This document shows positions 34,345 to 44,095 of a stretch of DNA of 64,000 nt, piece by piece. The notes under the pieces are model-generated. The model worked only from the letters and a program-made list of their open reading frames with translations. It was not told the origin of the DNA and made no database searches. A program made the translations under genes and the position numbers. The stretch comes from Lysobacter arenosi (GTDB lineage: Bacteria; Pseudomonadota; Gammaproteobacteria; Xanthomonadales; Xanthomonadaceae), in assembly GCF_016613475.2 (NCBI RefSeq), contig NZ_CP071517.1, positions 992,001 through 1,056,000 of the forward strand, read 5' to 3'. Numbering within the stretch: position 1 is the stretch's first letter; each line of letters starts with the position of its first letter.

Positions 34345-35877
34345 ATGAACAGTTGCAAGGCGCTGGTACTGGTGGTCGGCCTATTGCTGACCGGGATGGA
34401 CGTTGGCCACGCGGATACCCCAGTTGCTACCTCGGCCACGCCCGGCGAGGCCGGTTCGCAGCAGTTCCTGCGCCAGCGCCTTGCGTCCGCCCATGCGTTG
34501 GCGCGTGCCAACAATTACGCCAACGCGGACCGCGTGTTTGCCGAGGCGATTGCCGATCCGCTGTTTCCAACCCTGCCGGAGGACGACCAGCGCAATGCGT
34601 TGTCCGAGGCTGCACGGATGGCCGCCAGGCATGAGGCCCCGGCACGTGCACGCGACCTTTACGAGCGCGCCGCGCATTACACCGCTGCCAACCCGGACGA
34701 CTGGTACGCCCTGTCGTTCCTGGAATATGACCTGGGCCATTACGAGGCGGCCGCCACGGCCTTTATCGAGGTGGTGGAACGATGGCCGGATCTGTTGCCG
34801 AACGTCGAGGAGTACCACATCCATCGCCTGCATCAGGAGTTGAGTCCGGGCTCGCAGGCGGAGTTGACCTACCTGCAGTCGCTGTTCGATGCCAACTGGC
34901 GCAGCAAGTGGGACGGTGACAGCCGCCTTTGGTACGACCTGGCCGTCATCCGCGCCGACCGCGGCGAGATTGACGCGCTGCGCACCGTGGTGCGCCGCAT
35001 CGACGGACCGGCGGAGCTCGTCAAGCTGCGTAGCGACAAGCGTTTCGACGCCGTCATCGATGCCGGCTCCCCGGCGTTCGACCCCCTGCTGGCCGCCCGC
35101 GAGCAGGTCGGGTCGCTGGCGCTCCATGCAGAGGCGGAGCCGGAGAACCTCGAGCTGCATTCTCGTCTGAGCAACGCGTTACTGGCGGTCGGGATGCATG
35201 ACAGCGTGATCGAACTCGCTGATGCATCGCTGCAATCCATCGCCGACGCACCGGCCGATGCACCCGCGTACCAGGACATCGACGAACAAGTGTGGCTGAT
35301 GAACAACCGGGCGATCGCGCTGCGACGACTGGGCCGCACCGATGACGCCCTGACCGCGCTGGTCCGTGCCAGCCAGCTAAGCGAGAACGGCGGCGTCAAC
35401 GTGAGCCAGGCGCTCAACCTGGGCGCCTTCTATTGCAGCCTCGAACAGCCTCACGATGCTTTGCGGGCCATCTCCTCCATCGGCGACATGGTCAGCAGCT
35501 ACGGCCGCATGATCGAGCACAACGTACGCCTGTGCGCGGCGCAACAGCTGCAGCGGCGCGGGGATGCGCGTCGCGCAATGGCCTACCTGCGCAGGCACCG
35601 CACGGACGGACACGCCGTCTACCTCGATGCCCTGTTACGCGCTGGCGATCTCGACGCCGCCGCACACCAGGTTGTCGAGCGACTGGCCTCTGCCGAAAGG
35701 CGTGGCGGCATGCTCGAGTGGATGCAGGGCTACCTCAGGCCCGACGTGTTGCCCGGAGATGCCAACGTGCGCGCGGCGCGTGCGAGCCTGCTGGCGCGCC
35801 GGGACGTGCAGGATGCGGTGACCAGGGTCGGGCGCATCGCGAGCTATGCGATCTACCAGGACGACGGAATGGATTGA
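34345..35877 (+). CDS. Secreted TPR-like repeat protein
   Basis: A 510-residue protein with a signal peptide ending G-H-A-D-T. The body is a chain of helical pairs with TPR features (A-N-N-Y-A-N-A-D-R-V-F-A-E-A-I, D-W-Y-A-L-S-F-L-E-Y-D-L-G-H-Y-E-A-A, N-N-R-A-I-A-L-R-R-L-G-R-T-D-D-A). No catalytic domain. Likely a periplasmic scaffold. The open frame extends over 300 codons upstream, but that part is antisense to the SEL1 gene; GAAGGGGAGCCCGT before the ATG at 34345 settles the start. Confidence 0.82.
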   Translation: MNSCKALVLVVGLLLTGMDVGHADTPVATSATPGEAGSQQFLRQRLASAHALARANNYANADRVFAEAIADPLFPTLPEDDQRNALSEAARMAARHEAPARARDLYERAAHYTAANPDDWYALSFLEYDLGHYEAAATAFIEVVERWPDLLPNVEEYHIHRLHQELSPGSQAELTYLQSLFDANWRSKWDGDSRLWYDLAVIRADRGEIDALRTVVRRIDGPAELVKLRSDKRFDAVIDAGSPAFDPLLAAREQVGSLALHAEAEPENLELHSRLSNALLAVGMHDSVIELADASLQSIADAPADAPAYQDIDEQVWLMNNRAIALRRLGRTDDALTALVRASQLSENGGVNVSQALNLGAFYCSLEQPHDALRAISSIGDMVSSYGRMIEHNVRLCAAQQLQRRGDARRAMAYLRRHRTDGHAVYLDALLRAGDLDAAAHQVVERLASAERRGGMLEWMQGYLRPDVLPGDANVRAARASLLARRDVQDAVTRVGRIASYAIYQDDGMD

Positions 35878-35948
35878 TGTCCGCGCCCGACACACGGCGA
35901 TGGCACAGCGCCGGACGTGCCGCCGAAAGGCGTGGGGCGGCAACCGGA

Positions 35949-36491
35949 CTACCCGCCGATCACGTGAACCTGGGGCTTTCCGCCGACCTGTTCGAACCGG
36001 AACCGATAGACCAGGGTTACCGGCTGCGGTATGCCTTTTCCGCCGTCGCAGCTGGCCACGGCTCGTTCCTTGTCTTTCGCGTTACGAAAGACGCAGCGCA
36101 ATGCCGGGTCGAATTTCCACGTCCTGGCCGCCGTTTCCGACACCGCCAGGAATTCTGGCTCCGCACTCGTGGCACAGAACTCAGAAGCGGGCGCCCGGGC
36201 GACGACGGTCACGGCACCCTTCTCGTCGATGCCAACCCTCAGGCACACCGTGCGCGGAGGCAACTGCTTGGCCAGCAGATCCGGCGGGTAGCTCGGATGG
36301 ACATTCTTGATGTCATCCAGCGGCATCAGGAACGATTCGTTGTCTGCCAGCACCAGGCGATCGGCCTTGGCGGCGGTGGCGGCTGCCGGTGTCGGAGCCG
36401 CAGTCGCGGTCGCCGCGGTCTGTGCATGCGACAACGCTGCAAAGCCGCAGACCACAGCCGCGGTGCATCCCAGTGCTGCCCACCTGGTCAT
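35949..36491 (-). CDS. Secreted TonB C-terminal-like protein
   Basis: A 180-residue protein with a signal peptide ending S-H-A-Q-T and an Ala/Thr-rich linker. The folded part has the TonB-C pattern P-S-Y-P-P-D-L-L, V-C-L-R-V-G-I-D-E-K-G-A-V and a W-K-F-D-P-A-L strand, and four cysteines. There is no N-terminal membrane anchor as in TonB itself, so it is more likely a periplasmic protein with a TonB-like fold. GGGAGAGGAACG precedes the ATG. It converges on the TPR gene. Confidence 0.75.
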   Translation of the reverse strand: MTRWAALGCTAAVVCGFAALSHAQTAATATAAPTPAAATAAKADRLVLADNESFLMPLDDIKNVHPSYPPDLLAKQLPPRTVCLRVGIDEKGAVTVVARAPASEFCATSAEPEFLAVSETAARTWKFDPALRCVFRNAKDKERAVASCDGGKGIPQPVTLVYRFRFEQVGGKPQVHVIGG

Positions 36492-36773
36492 CGTTCCTCT
36501 CCCATTCGATAGCGTGCGGATGTTTGCGCCAACCCGGCGCGCATTGCCCGCAGGGGAGCCGGCTCCCCGGGCGGCCACTCGTATACAGCCGAACGCAAAG
36601 GCATCTTCCTTTCCGGCCACGGGCGGCAAACGGGCCACTTGGCCCGCTGACCATGGGGCCAATTGGCCGTCGCCAGGATGTACCCGGTTCCGGGTGGTGG
36701 CGCAGCCCGGCTCCGGGACTGCTAGAGTCCCGCTGCCGGTCCGCTGTGCGGCGGGCCATCAAGGAGGAATACG

Positions 36774-37172
36774 ATGGATCGTTTTCGCGACAACCTCGTG
36801 GTCTTGGCTCTGGTCACCGGCATTACGCTTTCGATACAGCCCGCCTCCGCAACGGAGAACGCAGGCAAGGCTGCAGAGACCACGCCCGCCTACGCGGCCT
36901 GCACGGTGACCGATGAAGGCACCAGGACGCTGTACGCAACGGCGCCCGGCAAGGTCGATGCCCTCACGCGACCGGTGACAATCGATGCGCAGGCGTTCTC
37001 GGCCTGGGTCGCACGCGTGTACCACGTGCCGGCCGAGCGCTTGACTGATGCGGCGTGCGTGACCGACTACGCCAGCAAGCGCACTGCCGAATTGAGGCTC
37101 AAGCCGCTGGTGGATGCCGGTCGGCGGCAGGGGATGGCCGTAGAGCGCACGCGTTGGTGGCTGTCCCAGTAA
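36774..37172 (+). CDS. Secreted protein of unknown function
   Basis: A 132-residue protein with a signal peptide ending Q-P-A-S-A-T-E. Mature part: two cysteines (A-A-C-T-V and D-A-A-C-V) and an F-S-A-W-V-A-R-V-Y-H-V segment. No known family. AAGGAGGAATACG is an excellent ribosome-binding site. About 280 bases upstream, shared with the divergent TonB-like gene, contain short GGCC-rich palindromes but no other feature I can name. Confidence 0.72.
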   Translation: MDRFRDNLVVLALVTGITLSIQPASATENAGKAAETTPAYAACTVTDEGTRTLYATAPGKVDALTRPVTIDAQAFSAWVARVYHVPAERLTDAACVTDYASKRTAELRLKPLVDAGRRQGMAVERTRWWLSQ

Positions 37173-37354
37173 CAGGGCGGCAACGACGAAGTGATCATTC
37201 GCCCCGACATCCGGAGCATGCGCTCCGGATGCCAGGAACGCGCAGCTACTGCCGCGCTCGGCGGCGAGGTCGGCCCAGCGCAAACCGGAGGGCGCTGGCT
37301 CCGGGCCATGGCTCCGACTATGCTCTGGCGCTGTCATCAAGGAAGGGGGATGGG

Positions 37355-37714
37355 ATGCTCAGGTCATTGCTTGCTCTTGTAGTCACCGCCGCGTTGGCCG
37401 GTTGCGCAACCGGAGGGTCTGGCGGAGATGTCGTACGGATCGATGCGACCAGTGCCGAAACGGCGAAGGCCTCGTACCACGCCATGATGGTCGGGCGCAG
37501 CGAGGCGCAGCAGCAGCGGCTGGCGCTGGCGGTGCTTCTCCTCAATCTGGAAGGCGTGAACAGCGCGTATGACCTGGTGGGCGATGACCATGGCAGCGTG
37601 GGTCCCATCAGGAACAAGGTTGCCGGCCTTTCGGCAGATGAAATCATCGCGCTGTCGGCCAAGGTGAAGGGGCCTCGCATCGAGGCAGTCCAAGTCGCTC
37701 CCGCCGGTCGCTAG
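37355..37714 (+). CDS. Small lipoprotein, DUF6694-like
   Basis: A 119-residue lipoprotein: L-R-S-L-L-A-L-V-V-T-A-A-L-A-G-C gives a clean lipobox. The mature part begins with V-V-R-I-D-A-T-S-A-E-T, a pattern seen in DUF6694-type lipoproteins, followed by helices. Function unknown. AAGGAAGGGGGATGGG precedes the ATG. The stop lies four bases before the end of the convergent YihY gene. Confidence 0.78.
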   Translation: MLRSLLALVVTAALAGCATGGSGGDVVRIDATSAETAKASYHAMMVGRSEAQQQRLALAVLLLNLEGVNSAYDLVGDDHGSVGPIRNKVAGLSADEIIALSAKVKGPRIEAVQVAPAGR

Positions 37715-37718
37715 TCGC

Positions 37719-38672
37719 TTATGATCCGGCAGCGGGTTCCGGTGCCTTCTTACGCGCCAGAGCCCGCTCGTCAATCACGGCAGTGAATAACGCGCCGACG
37801 AAGACGATCAGCGACGCGTAGTAGATCCAGACCAGGGCCAGCAGCAGGGCGCCCATGGATCCGTAGGCCGAGCCGGGGTTGGCGCGCTCCAGGTACCAGC
37901 CGATCGCGTTGCGTCCCAGCACGAACAGCACGGCCGTGGCGGCACCACCGCCGACGGCCCGCTTCCAGCCGACGCGACGGTCGGGCAGGTAGTGGTACAT
38001 CAGCGCGAATGAAAGCGTGTAGATGATCCAGGTGGCGACGTTGAGCATTGCCGGCAGCGCCCACTCGTAGCGCGAGAACGCCAGCTGCAATGCGGTGCTG
38101 ACGGTCATCGACACCAGCAGCAGGAAGCCCATCGCAAAGACAAGTCCCAGCGAGAACACGCGCTTGCGGAGCCACGCAAGCACGCTCGACAGACGCGTGG
38201 CATCGGTGCGGAAGATCCGGTTCAGGACGTCCTGCAACTGCGCGAACACCGCCGTGGCGCCGACGAGCAGCAGCGCAACGCTCCACCAGCCGGCAATGGA
38301 GCCGGTGTCGGGGCGGGCTTCGGCATTGTCGATGATCGTCCGCGCGATCTGTTCGGCCTCGTGGCCGGCGAGGGTGCCGATCTGGTCCATCAGCGCTTCC
38401 TGCGCGCCGGGGAGCAGGGCGCTCGTCAACCAAACCAGGATCAGCAGCAGCGGCGCCAGCGACAGCACGGCATAAAGTGCCAGCGCGGCAGCCTGCGACA
38501 TCAGGTCGGTATCGACGAAGCGCTGTGCCAGTGCCACGGGCAGGCTGCCGCGTGCGCGCCGCACGAGTGCCTCCACCGCCGGCCGGCGCAGTGACTGACC
38601 TTGCTGCCCGGGCTGCGGTCGAGGTGCGGTGGGGTCGGCCAAGTCTCGTTCCGTTCCGGTCTCAGCAGGCAT
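37719..38672 (-). CDS. YihY/BrkB-family inner-membrane protein
   Basis: A 317-residue membrane protein with about six helices. Family marks: [31 protein letters not shown] and [16 protein letters not shown] at the end. The older label RNase BN is wrong for this family; transport or envelope roles are discussed but not proven. The start is placed at M-P-A-E-T, overlapping the end of the flavin reductase-like gene by 11 bases, which suggests coupling. Confidence 0.87.
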   Translation of the reverse strand: MPAETGTERDLADPTAPRPQPGQQGQSLRRPAVEALVRRARGSLPVALAQRFVDTDLMSQAAALALYAVLSLAPLLLILVWLTSALLPGAQEALMDQIGTLAGHEAEQIARTIIDNAEARPDTGSIAGWWSVALLLVGATAVFAQLQDVLNRIFRTDATRLSSVLAWLRKRVFSLGLVFAMGFLLLVSMTVSTALQLAFSRYEWALPAMLNVATWIIYTLSFALMYHYLPDRRVGWKRAVGGGAATAVLFVLGRNAIGWYLERANPGSAYGSMGALLLALVWIYYASLIVFVGALFTAVIDERALARKKAPEPAAGS

Positions 38673-39552
38673 TGGGCGCCAGCCGGTTATGCACCGCTGT
38701 GGCCGCGATCGCCGCGTGCCCGGTCGCGACGGAAATCTGGTTGAGGCCACTGACGACATCGCCGATGGCGAAAAGCCCTTCGATCGACGTCATCAGATGC
38801 CGGTCCGCGACCAGCGCCCCGTCCTCATCGCACTTCGCCCCGGCGTCGGTAGCCAGGCTCGAGCGCGAGATCAGCCCCATCGAGGGATAGACGACGTCGA
38901 AGCTGCGCGATCTGCCATCGATCTCGAAGTGGCAGCGCTCGCCATCGAAGCGCGGTACTCCGGCCGGCCGGGTCACTTCTATCCCGCTGCGCTCCAGCTT
39001 TTGGCCGGCATCATCGCTCTGCGGTTCCCGCGATGGGATCATCACAAGCCGACGGGAATAGGTGCGCAGGAAGATGGCATGCGATGCGGCATGCTCCAGT
39101 GGCCCGTACACGGCGATTTCCTGGTCGATCGCCTCGAAGGCGTCGCAAATTGCGCACAGGCGTACGGCCCCGCAGGCGACGGCGGCCTCCAGGCCTTCCA
39201 TCGCGGGCATGATGTCCTCGCAGCCCGATGCCAGGATCACGTTGCGGGCCCGCGTGGAGTTCCTGCCGTGGCTCAGGACGAACTGATCGCCTTCGCGCCT
39301 CAGTGCATCGACTTCCTCGTCGACCGTATGCACGCCGAACGACGTTGCCTGCCGGCGCATTCGCGCGAGCAGTTCGCGTCCGCCCACGCCATCAGGGAAG
39401 CCCGGGCAATTGTGGCTGGTCGGAATCCACACCGCGCGCGAAAGGCCATGGTCGAAAACGACGATGGACCGGCGGTAGCGGGCCAGGTATGTGGCAGCCG
39501 TCAATCCGGCCGGGCCGCCACCGACGACGATGCAATCGAACAGGTCGGTCAC
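38662..39552 (-). CDS. Thioredoxin-reductase-like flavoprotein
   Basis: A 296-residue protein of the two-domain TrxR fold. It has the FAD loop [12 protein letters not shown] (residues 11-16 core), a CxxC pair C133-A-I-C136 at the TrxR position and the second FAD motif G-L-F-A-I-G-D-V. The pyridine-nucleotide segment is degenerate ([11 protein letters not shown], no H-R-R-x box). It may therefore take electrons from something other than NADPH, as known for ferredoxin- or flavin-linked relatives. GTG at 39552 is the start used; a longer frame from a TTG is unlike the family. Confidence 0.83.
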   Translation of the reverse strand: MTDLFDCIVVGGGPAGLTAATYLARYRRSIVVFDHGLSRAVWIPTSHNCPGFPDGVGGRELLARMRRQATSFGVHTVDEEVDALRREGDQFVLSHGRNSTRARNVILASGCEDIMPAMEGLEAAVACGAVRLCAICDAFEAIDQEIAVYGPLEHAASHAIFLRTYSRRLVMIPSREPQSDDAGQKLERSGIEVTRPAGVPRFDGERCHFEIDGRSRSFDVVYPSMGLISRSSLATDAGAKCDEDGALVADRHLMTSIEGLFAIGDVVSGLNQISVATGHAAIAATAVHNRLAPNAC

Positions 39553-39658
39553 GGCAGCTCGTTCACTCCACGCGGGGGTCCGTCGAGTTGATGGTGGCGA
39601 CGAAGGGGTGAACGAGGTGTCGAGCAACGCGCCAGGCGCCCACGATCGGGCGGCGCAC

Positions 39659-40333
39659 TCAGGTCACCAGCGGGTAGTCCCTGACGATGTCGAGCACGCC
39701 GTTGATGACGAACTGCGCGCCCATGCATACGAGCAGGAAGCCCATCAGGCGCGAGAACGCCTCCACGCCGTTCTGGCCGATCCAGCGCATGATGGTGCCG
39801 GCGCTGCGCAGGCACAACAGCACGATGAGTGACGAAAGGAAGAAAACCAGCAGCGGCGCCAGTTGCATGACCCAAGGCGCGAATGGCTCTTCGTCCTTCA
39901 TCATTGCCGCAGTGCTGATGAGGAGCGCGATCGTGCCCGGGCCGGCGGTAGTTGGCATGGCCAGCGGGATGAAGGCGATGTCCCGCGTGGCCTTTCCGGA
40001 GCGCTCTTCGACGGGATGATCGGCTTCGGGGACGTCCTCGTGGTGATCCCCCGGAAACAGCATCCGGAATCCGATGAAGGCCACGATCATGCCGCCGGCG
40101 ATGCGCAGCCCGGAGAGCGTGATGCCAAACACGCTCATGACCTGCTGGCCGGTGTAGTACGCGATCGTCATGATCGCGAAGACGTAGCAGGCGCACAGCA
40201 GGGATTGGCGCTTGCGCTCCTGCTCGGACATGCCTTTCGACAGCCCGAGCATTACCGCAACCGTGGTCAGCGGATTGGCCAGTGGCAAGACCATCACCAA
40301 CCCCATTCCCACAACCTCGATCAACTCCAGCAT
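39659..40333 (-). CDS. MarC-family membrane protein
   Basis: A 224-residue protein with six hydrophobic segments and MarC family text: [10 protein letters not shown] near the N-terminus, [12 protein letters not shown] and [14 protein letters not shown] in the middle, [10 protein letters not shown] near the end. MarC proteins were once thought to be linked to antibiotic resistance; their transport role is unproven. The internal ATG matching the family N-terminus is used. About 100 bases separate it from the downstream flavoprotein gene on the same strand. Confidence 0.9.
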   Translation of the reverse strand: MLELIEVVGMGLVMVLPLANPLTTVAVMLGLSKGMSEQERKRQSLLCACYVFAIMTIAYYTGQQVMSVFGITLSGLRIAGGMIVAFIGFRMLFPGDHHEDVPEADHPVEERSGKATRDIAFIPLAMPTTAGPGTIALLISTAAMMKDEEPFAPWVMQLAPLLVFFLSSLIVLLCLRSAGTIMRWIGQNGVEAFSRLMGFLLVCMGAQFVINGVLDIVRDYPLVT

Positions 40334-40538
40334 GCGATCACCCGTGGGCCAAGCGTCGTGTCGAAGGTGAAATTCCCCAGAACCTACGGCACATGCTGCA
40401 AGCGGAGAGTGAAGCAGGCCTGCACGACCCACAAGCCCGACCAACCCGGTCACGCGGCGTAAGCGTCTCTTTCACACCGTCTTTAGCCTGGCGCTTCCAG
40501 ATTGGGGCATCGCTCGCAACAGTTGATGGAGAACCGAC

Positions 40539-41033
40539 ATGACCAAGCCCGAGGATCTCGAGCAGAAGTTCTGGGAAGCGCTCAAGTCCGACATGACGAT
40601 GATGCTGGGAGTGGACGGACTGGAGGAAGGCCATACACGGCCAATGACGGCGCAGCTCGAGAACGAAAGCCGCGGCCCGATCTGGTTCTTCACCTCCACG
40701 GATAACGCGTTGGTGAAACAGGTAGCCGCGCCACGACGCGCGATCGCCGCGTTCGCCGCGAAAGGACACTCTCTGTTCGCCAGCATCGGCGGCGAGCTGA
40801 CTGTCGACACGGATCCCACGGTGGTCGAACGACTGTGGAATCCCTTCGTCGCCGCCTGGTACGAGGGTAAGAGCGATCCCAAGCTGGCGTTGCTGCGGCT
40901 CGATCCCGACCAGGGCGAGGTCTGGCTCAACGAGAACAACCTGCTTGCGGGAGTCAAGATGCTGATGGGCATCGACCCGAAGAAGGACTACCAGGACAAG
41001 GTGGCAAAGGTCGATCTGCGCCAGGATCAGTGA
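40539..41033 (+). CDS. Pyridoxamine 5'-phosphate oxidase-like general stress protein
   Basis: A 164-residue split-barrel flavin-binding type protein. Markers: P-M-T-A-Q-L, G-P-I-W-F-F-T-S-T-D-N-A-L-V, F-A-A-K-G-H-S-L-F-A-S-I-G-G and the W-N-P-F-V-A-A-W-Y-E-G-K segment typical of general stress protein 26-like proteins. FMN or F420 binding is possible; activity unknown. GGAGAACCGAC precedes the ATG. Divergent from MarC. Confidence 0.88.
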   Translation: MTKPEDLEQKFWEALKSDMTMMLGVDGLEEGHTRPMTAQLENESRGPIWFFTSTDNALVKQVAAPRRAIAAFAAKGHSLFASIGGELTVDTDPTVVERLWNPFVAAWYEGKSDPKLALLRLDPDQGEVWLNENNLLAGVKMLMGIDPKKDYQDKVAKVDLRQDQ

Positions 41034-41111
41034 TGACCGGGGCGCCACATCCACACCGCCTTCACCGCAGCCACCTCAGGGTTGCCGCTGTTTCGGCGGG
41101 GGAGGGGTTGC

Positions 41112-41579
41112 ATGGCGGTTTTGCAGGGTGGGCTAATCCTGGTGGTCGAGGACCATCCGACCATCGCCGAGCTGATCGGCGAGTGCCTGGAGCGCATCGG
41201 CTTTGAAGTCGAATTTGCCTGCGACGGCCTCGCAGCACTGGAAAGGCTTGAACAGCGGGCCTATGACCTGGTGATCCTGGACAGATCCCTGCCCAGGTTG
41301 GATGGCATCGAAGTGTGTCGCCGAATTGCCCGGGGCAGGGGTGTCAAACCCGCCGTTCTGATGCTCACCGCGCACGAGGCGTGGGCGGACAAGGTCAGCG
41401 CGCTGGAGGCAGGCGCCGACGACTACCTCACCAAGCCGTTCGCTCCTGCGGAACTGCAGGCACGTGTGACGGCGTTGATCGAGCGCAGCCAGACGAAGGC
41501 AACGGCAATGGCACTGCAAGTGGCTGCTCTCGCGCTGGCTGACGCGGCCCCTGGCGGTGGCGCAAGAACTACCTCGTAG
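41112..41579 (+). CDS. Stand-alone response-regulator receiver
   Basis: A 155-residue receiver domain: acidic pair E-D-H near residue 13, phospho-acceptor in V-I-L-D-R-S-L-P-R-L-D-G, T in L-M-L-T-A-H, K in L-T-K-P-F-A. After A-R-V-T-A-L-I-E-R the text looks like the linker of OmpR-type regulators, but the frame ends after about 30 residues with no DNA-binding domain. The last 11 bases overlap the end of the convergent LysR gene. It may be a truncated OmpR protein or a true single-domain receiver. No histidine kinase is nearby. GGAGGGGTTGC precedes the ATG. Confidence 0.85.
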   Translation: MAVLQGGLILVVEDHPTIAELIGECLERIGFEVEFACDGLAALERLEQRAYDLVILDRSLPRLDGIEVCRRIARGRGVKPAVLMLTAHEAWADKVSALEAGADDYLTKPFAPAELQARVTALIERSQTKATAMALQVAALALADAAPGGGARTTS

Positions 41580-42471
41580 CCTGCGACGATAGCGGGTTCG
41601 CTTCCTCCCGCAGCCACGCACGCACCGCAGCGATGCCGGCATCCGCGTCGTGGGCCTTTGGCCACGCGACATGAAACCCATGTCCGGCCAGTTCCAGCCC
41701 GAAGGGCTGGCAAAGCATCCCCGATTGCAGTTCATCAGCGACCAAGGCGAGGTTGACCAGGGCCACGCCCTGGCCGGCCACGGCGGCCTGGATGGCGTGG
41801 ACTTCATCGGAGAACTGCAATTGGCGAGGCAAGGGGGCGCATCCGGCGCGCTCGAACCACAGCGGCCAATCTGGGGTGTCCGCATCGCGGCGGAACCATT
41901 CGAAGCCAATCAGCGGAACCCGGCGCAGGTCTTCCAGGTTGTTCACGCCAAGCGCGGGGGCGCTTACCGGCGCAAAGCGCGAGGGGAGCAACGGCTCGCA
42001 GTTCAGGCCCGGGTAGCTGGCGGGGCCGTAACGAATCGCCAGCTGTGCAGCGCCCGCATGCAGGTCGACCGGCTCGTCGCTTGTGTGCAGGTGTAGCGCG
42101 ATGTCCGGGTGCGCCTGGGCGAAGCGGGCCAGCCGTTGCAGCAGCCACCGTGAGGCGAAGGCCATCGTCGTGCTCAGCACCATGGCGCGCGGTTGTGTTC
42201 CCGGCCGCACCGCATCCACCGCGCGAGCCATCGCATCGAATCCAATGCGCAATGCGGTAAACAGCTCCTGGCCACTCGGGGTGAGATCCACGCGACGCGC
42301 ACCGCGTTCGAACAGGCGCACGCCCAGGTGTTCCTCCAGCTGGCGCACCTGGTGGCTGATGGCGGTCGGGGTAAGCGACAGCTCGTTGGCAGCGTGCTTG
42401 AAACTCAGGTGCCGTGCGGCGGCTTCAAAGGCGCGCAATGCGGTCAGCGGGGGCAGGCGGCGTGCGCTCAT
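41569..42471 (-). CDS. LysR-family regulator, GcvA-like
   Basis: A 300-residue LysR protein. HTH text [34 protein letters not shown] and L-G-V-R-L-F-E-R-G; complete effector domain with L-A-I-R-Y-G-P-A-S-Y-P-G. It belongs to the same subgroup as the regulator at 20806-21729 and is its paralogue. Divergent from the azoreductase gene 97 bases away, which is its probable target. Confidence 0.9.
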   Translation of the reverse strand: MSARRLPPLTALRAFEAAARHLSFKHAANELSLTPTAISHQVRQLEEHLGVRLFERGARRVDLTPSGQELFTALRIGFDAMARAVDAVRPGTQPRAMVLSTTMAFASRWLLQRLARFAQAHPDIALHLHTSDEPVDLHAGAAQLAIRYGPASYPGLNCEPLLPSRFAPVSAPALGVNNLEDLRRVPLIGFEWFRRDADTPDWPLWFERAGCAPLPRQLQFSDEVHAIQAAVAGQGVALVNLALVADELQSGMLCQPFGLELAGHGFHVAWPKAHDADAGIAAVRAWLREEANPLSSQATR

Positions 42472-42567
42472 GGATGAATCTCAGTCATCTGGTGGATGCA
42501 GAATGATCGCTTTACCAAGGCAGATATCAGGTCGAACCTGCGCGTATCAACCCAGCACAGGTGAATC

Positions 42568-43272
42568 ATGATCAGGTTACTTCATATCGACTCCAGTGCT
42601 CGGCCCGGACGATCGGGTGAGCAGGCTCACGGCTCGCATACCCGCCGTCTTTCGGCCCGTTTCGTGCGCCAATGGCGCGCTCGCAGGCCGCAGGATCCGG
42701 TCGCCTACCGTGACCTCGCGCTTTCGCCACCGACGCCGGTCACCGGGCAATGGGTGCACGCCGCCTTCACCGCACCGGACCAGCGCGAGCCATGGATGCA
42801 GGCCACGCTGGCCGAGAGCGACCTGCTTGTCGACGAACTGGCGAGTGCGGATCTCGTCGTCATTGGTGTGCCCATGTACAACTTCGGCATGCCTTCGACG
42901 CTCAAGGCGTGGATCGACAACATCGTGCGCGTCGGGCGCACGTTCGGCTTCGACCGCAGCCGCACCGGCGAACCCTATTGGCCGCTACTAGCGGACCAGG
43001 GAAAGCGCCTGGTGCTGCTGAGCTCACGTGGCGACTACGGCTACGAGTCTGGCGAGCGACTTGGCGTCAGCAACCACGTCGAAGCCGGGGTCATCACGGC
43101 CCTGCGGTACACCGGCATCGACACAGTCGACCGTGTCGCGATCGAGTACGACGAGTTCGCCGACGAACGCCTGCATGCGTCCATCGCCGCTGCGGAAGCG
43201 GAAGTGGACTCGCTCGTAGTGCGCCTGACAGAGCACGTCGCGACGAGGAACGAGCTTGCTGCAACGACTTAG
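42568..43272 (+). CDS. azoR: FMN-dependent NADH-azoreductase
   Basis: A 234-residue flavodoxin-like-fold enzyme of the AcpD/AzoR family. Motifs: H-I-D-S-S-A-R at the N-terminus, G-V-P-M-Y-N-F-G-M-P-S-T-L-K-A-W-I-D (FMN binding and dimer loop), T-F-G-F-D and V-L-L-S-S-R-G-D-Y. The enzyme reduces azo bonds and quinones with NADH. A ribosome-binding site AGGTGAATC precedes the ATG. Adjacent divergent LysR gene suggests inducible expression by quinones or similar compounds. Confidence 0.88.
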   Translation: MIRLLHIDSSARPGRSGEQAHGSHTRRLSARFVRQWRARRPQDPVAYRDLALSPPTPVTGQWVHAAFTAPDQREPWMQATLAESDLLVDELASADLVVIGVPMYNFGMPSTLKAWIDNIVRVGRTFGFDRSRTGEPYWPLLADQGKRLVLLSSRGDYGYESGERLGVSNHVEAGVITALRYTGIDTVDRVAIEYDEFADERLHASIAAAEAEVDSLVVRLTEHVATRNELAATT

Positions 43273-43388
43273 ATATCGGTAGCGACGCACCTTCACGGGA
43301 TCGCAACGCCACGTGTGTGCGAATCGCGCCGGTACGCACCATGGCGAACTGCCTTGGTGGCTCGTTCGAAGGTCATCGGAGGACGGTT

Positions 43389-44084
43389 ATGACGGCACGC
43401 ACCCTGCAGGCAACGACCCTTGCCGACGCCGCCACGAACGTGCGTCGTCGGCGCATTCGGAAATTCGCCGCCTGGCTCGCGCTGGTGCTGGCCGCGCTGC
43501 CCGTGATCTGTGCTGGCGCGCCATCCAAACGCGATCCGCTGGTTCCCGACACGACGCTGCCAGTCCCGCAGTTGCGTTTCGACGGCGCAGGGGCGCTCGC
43601 GATTACGCCGTCGGCGACGTCCTCGCGCCACGATTTCGACTACCTCATCGGCAACTGGAACCTGAGGAACCGCAAGTTGAAATCGCGGCTCACCGGTTCG
43701 AAGGAATGGATCGACTTCACCTCGCGCGTGGAGATGCACCAGATCCTTGACGGCCTTGGCAACATCGACAAGTACACCGAGCCCTCGACGACAAAGCCAT
43801 ACGAAGGCGTGGCGTTGCGCCTGTTCGACCCCAAGACGCGGCTGTGGAGCATCTACTGGGCCGACGGCAACTCGGGCAAACTGGATCCACCGGTGGTCGG
43901 ATCGTTCGAGAACAACGTCGGCCACTTCTTCGCCCGCGACACCTACAAGGGTAGGAAGATCATCGTCGTGTTCCGCTGGGACGTCCGTGATCCGAAGTTC
44001 CCGATCTGGAGCCAGGCCTTCTCGGTGGATGAGGGCAAGACCTGGGAGTGGAACGCGATCAACGTTTCGGAACGGGCGGAGTAG
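43389..44084 (+). CDS. Exported protein, DUF1579-like
   Basis: A 231-residue protein with an Arg-rich start, a hydrophobic segment (W-L-A-L-V-L-A-A-L-P-V-I) and cleavage near C-A-G-A-P. The body has F-D-Y-L-I-G-N-W-N-L-R-N-R-K-L, then Y-E-G-V-A-L-R-L-F-D-P and W-S-I-Y-W-A-D-G, a pattern of DUF1579-like lipocalin-type proteins. Function unknown. GGAGGACGGTT precedes the ATG. It is placed 12 bases before the broken acetyltransferase gene, same strand. Confidence 0.75.
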   Translation: MTARTLQATTLADAATNVRRRRIRKFAAWLALVLAALPVICAGAPSKRDPLVPDTTLPVPQLRFDGAGALAITPSATSSRHDFDYLIGNWNLRNRKLKSRLTGSKEWIDFTSRVEMHQILDGLGNIDKYTEPSTTKPYEGVALRLFDPKTRLWSIYWADGNSGKLDPPVVGSFENNVGHFFARDTYKGRKIIVVFRWDVRDPKFPIWSQAFSVDEGKTWEWNAINVSERAE

Positions 44085-44095
44085 GTGCAACTTTC

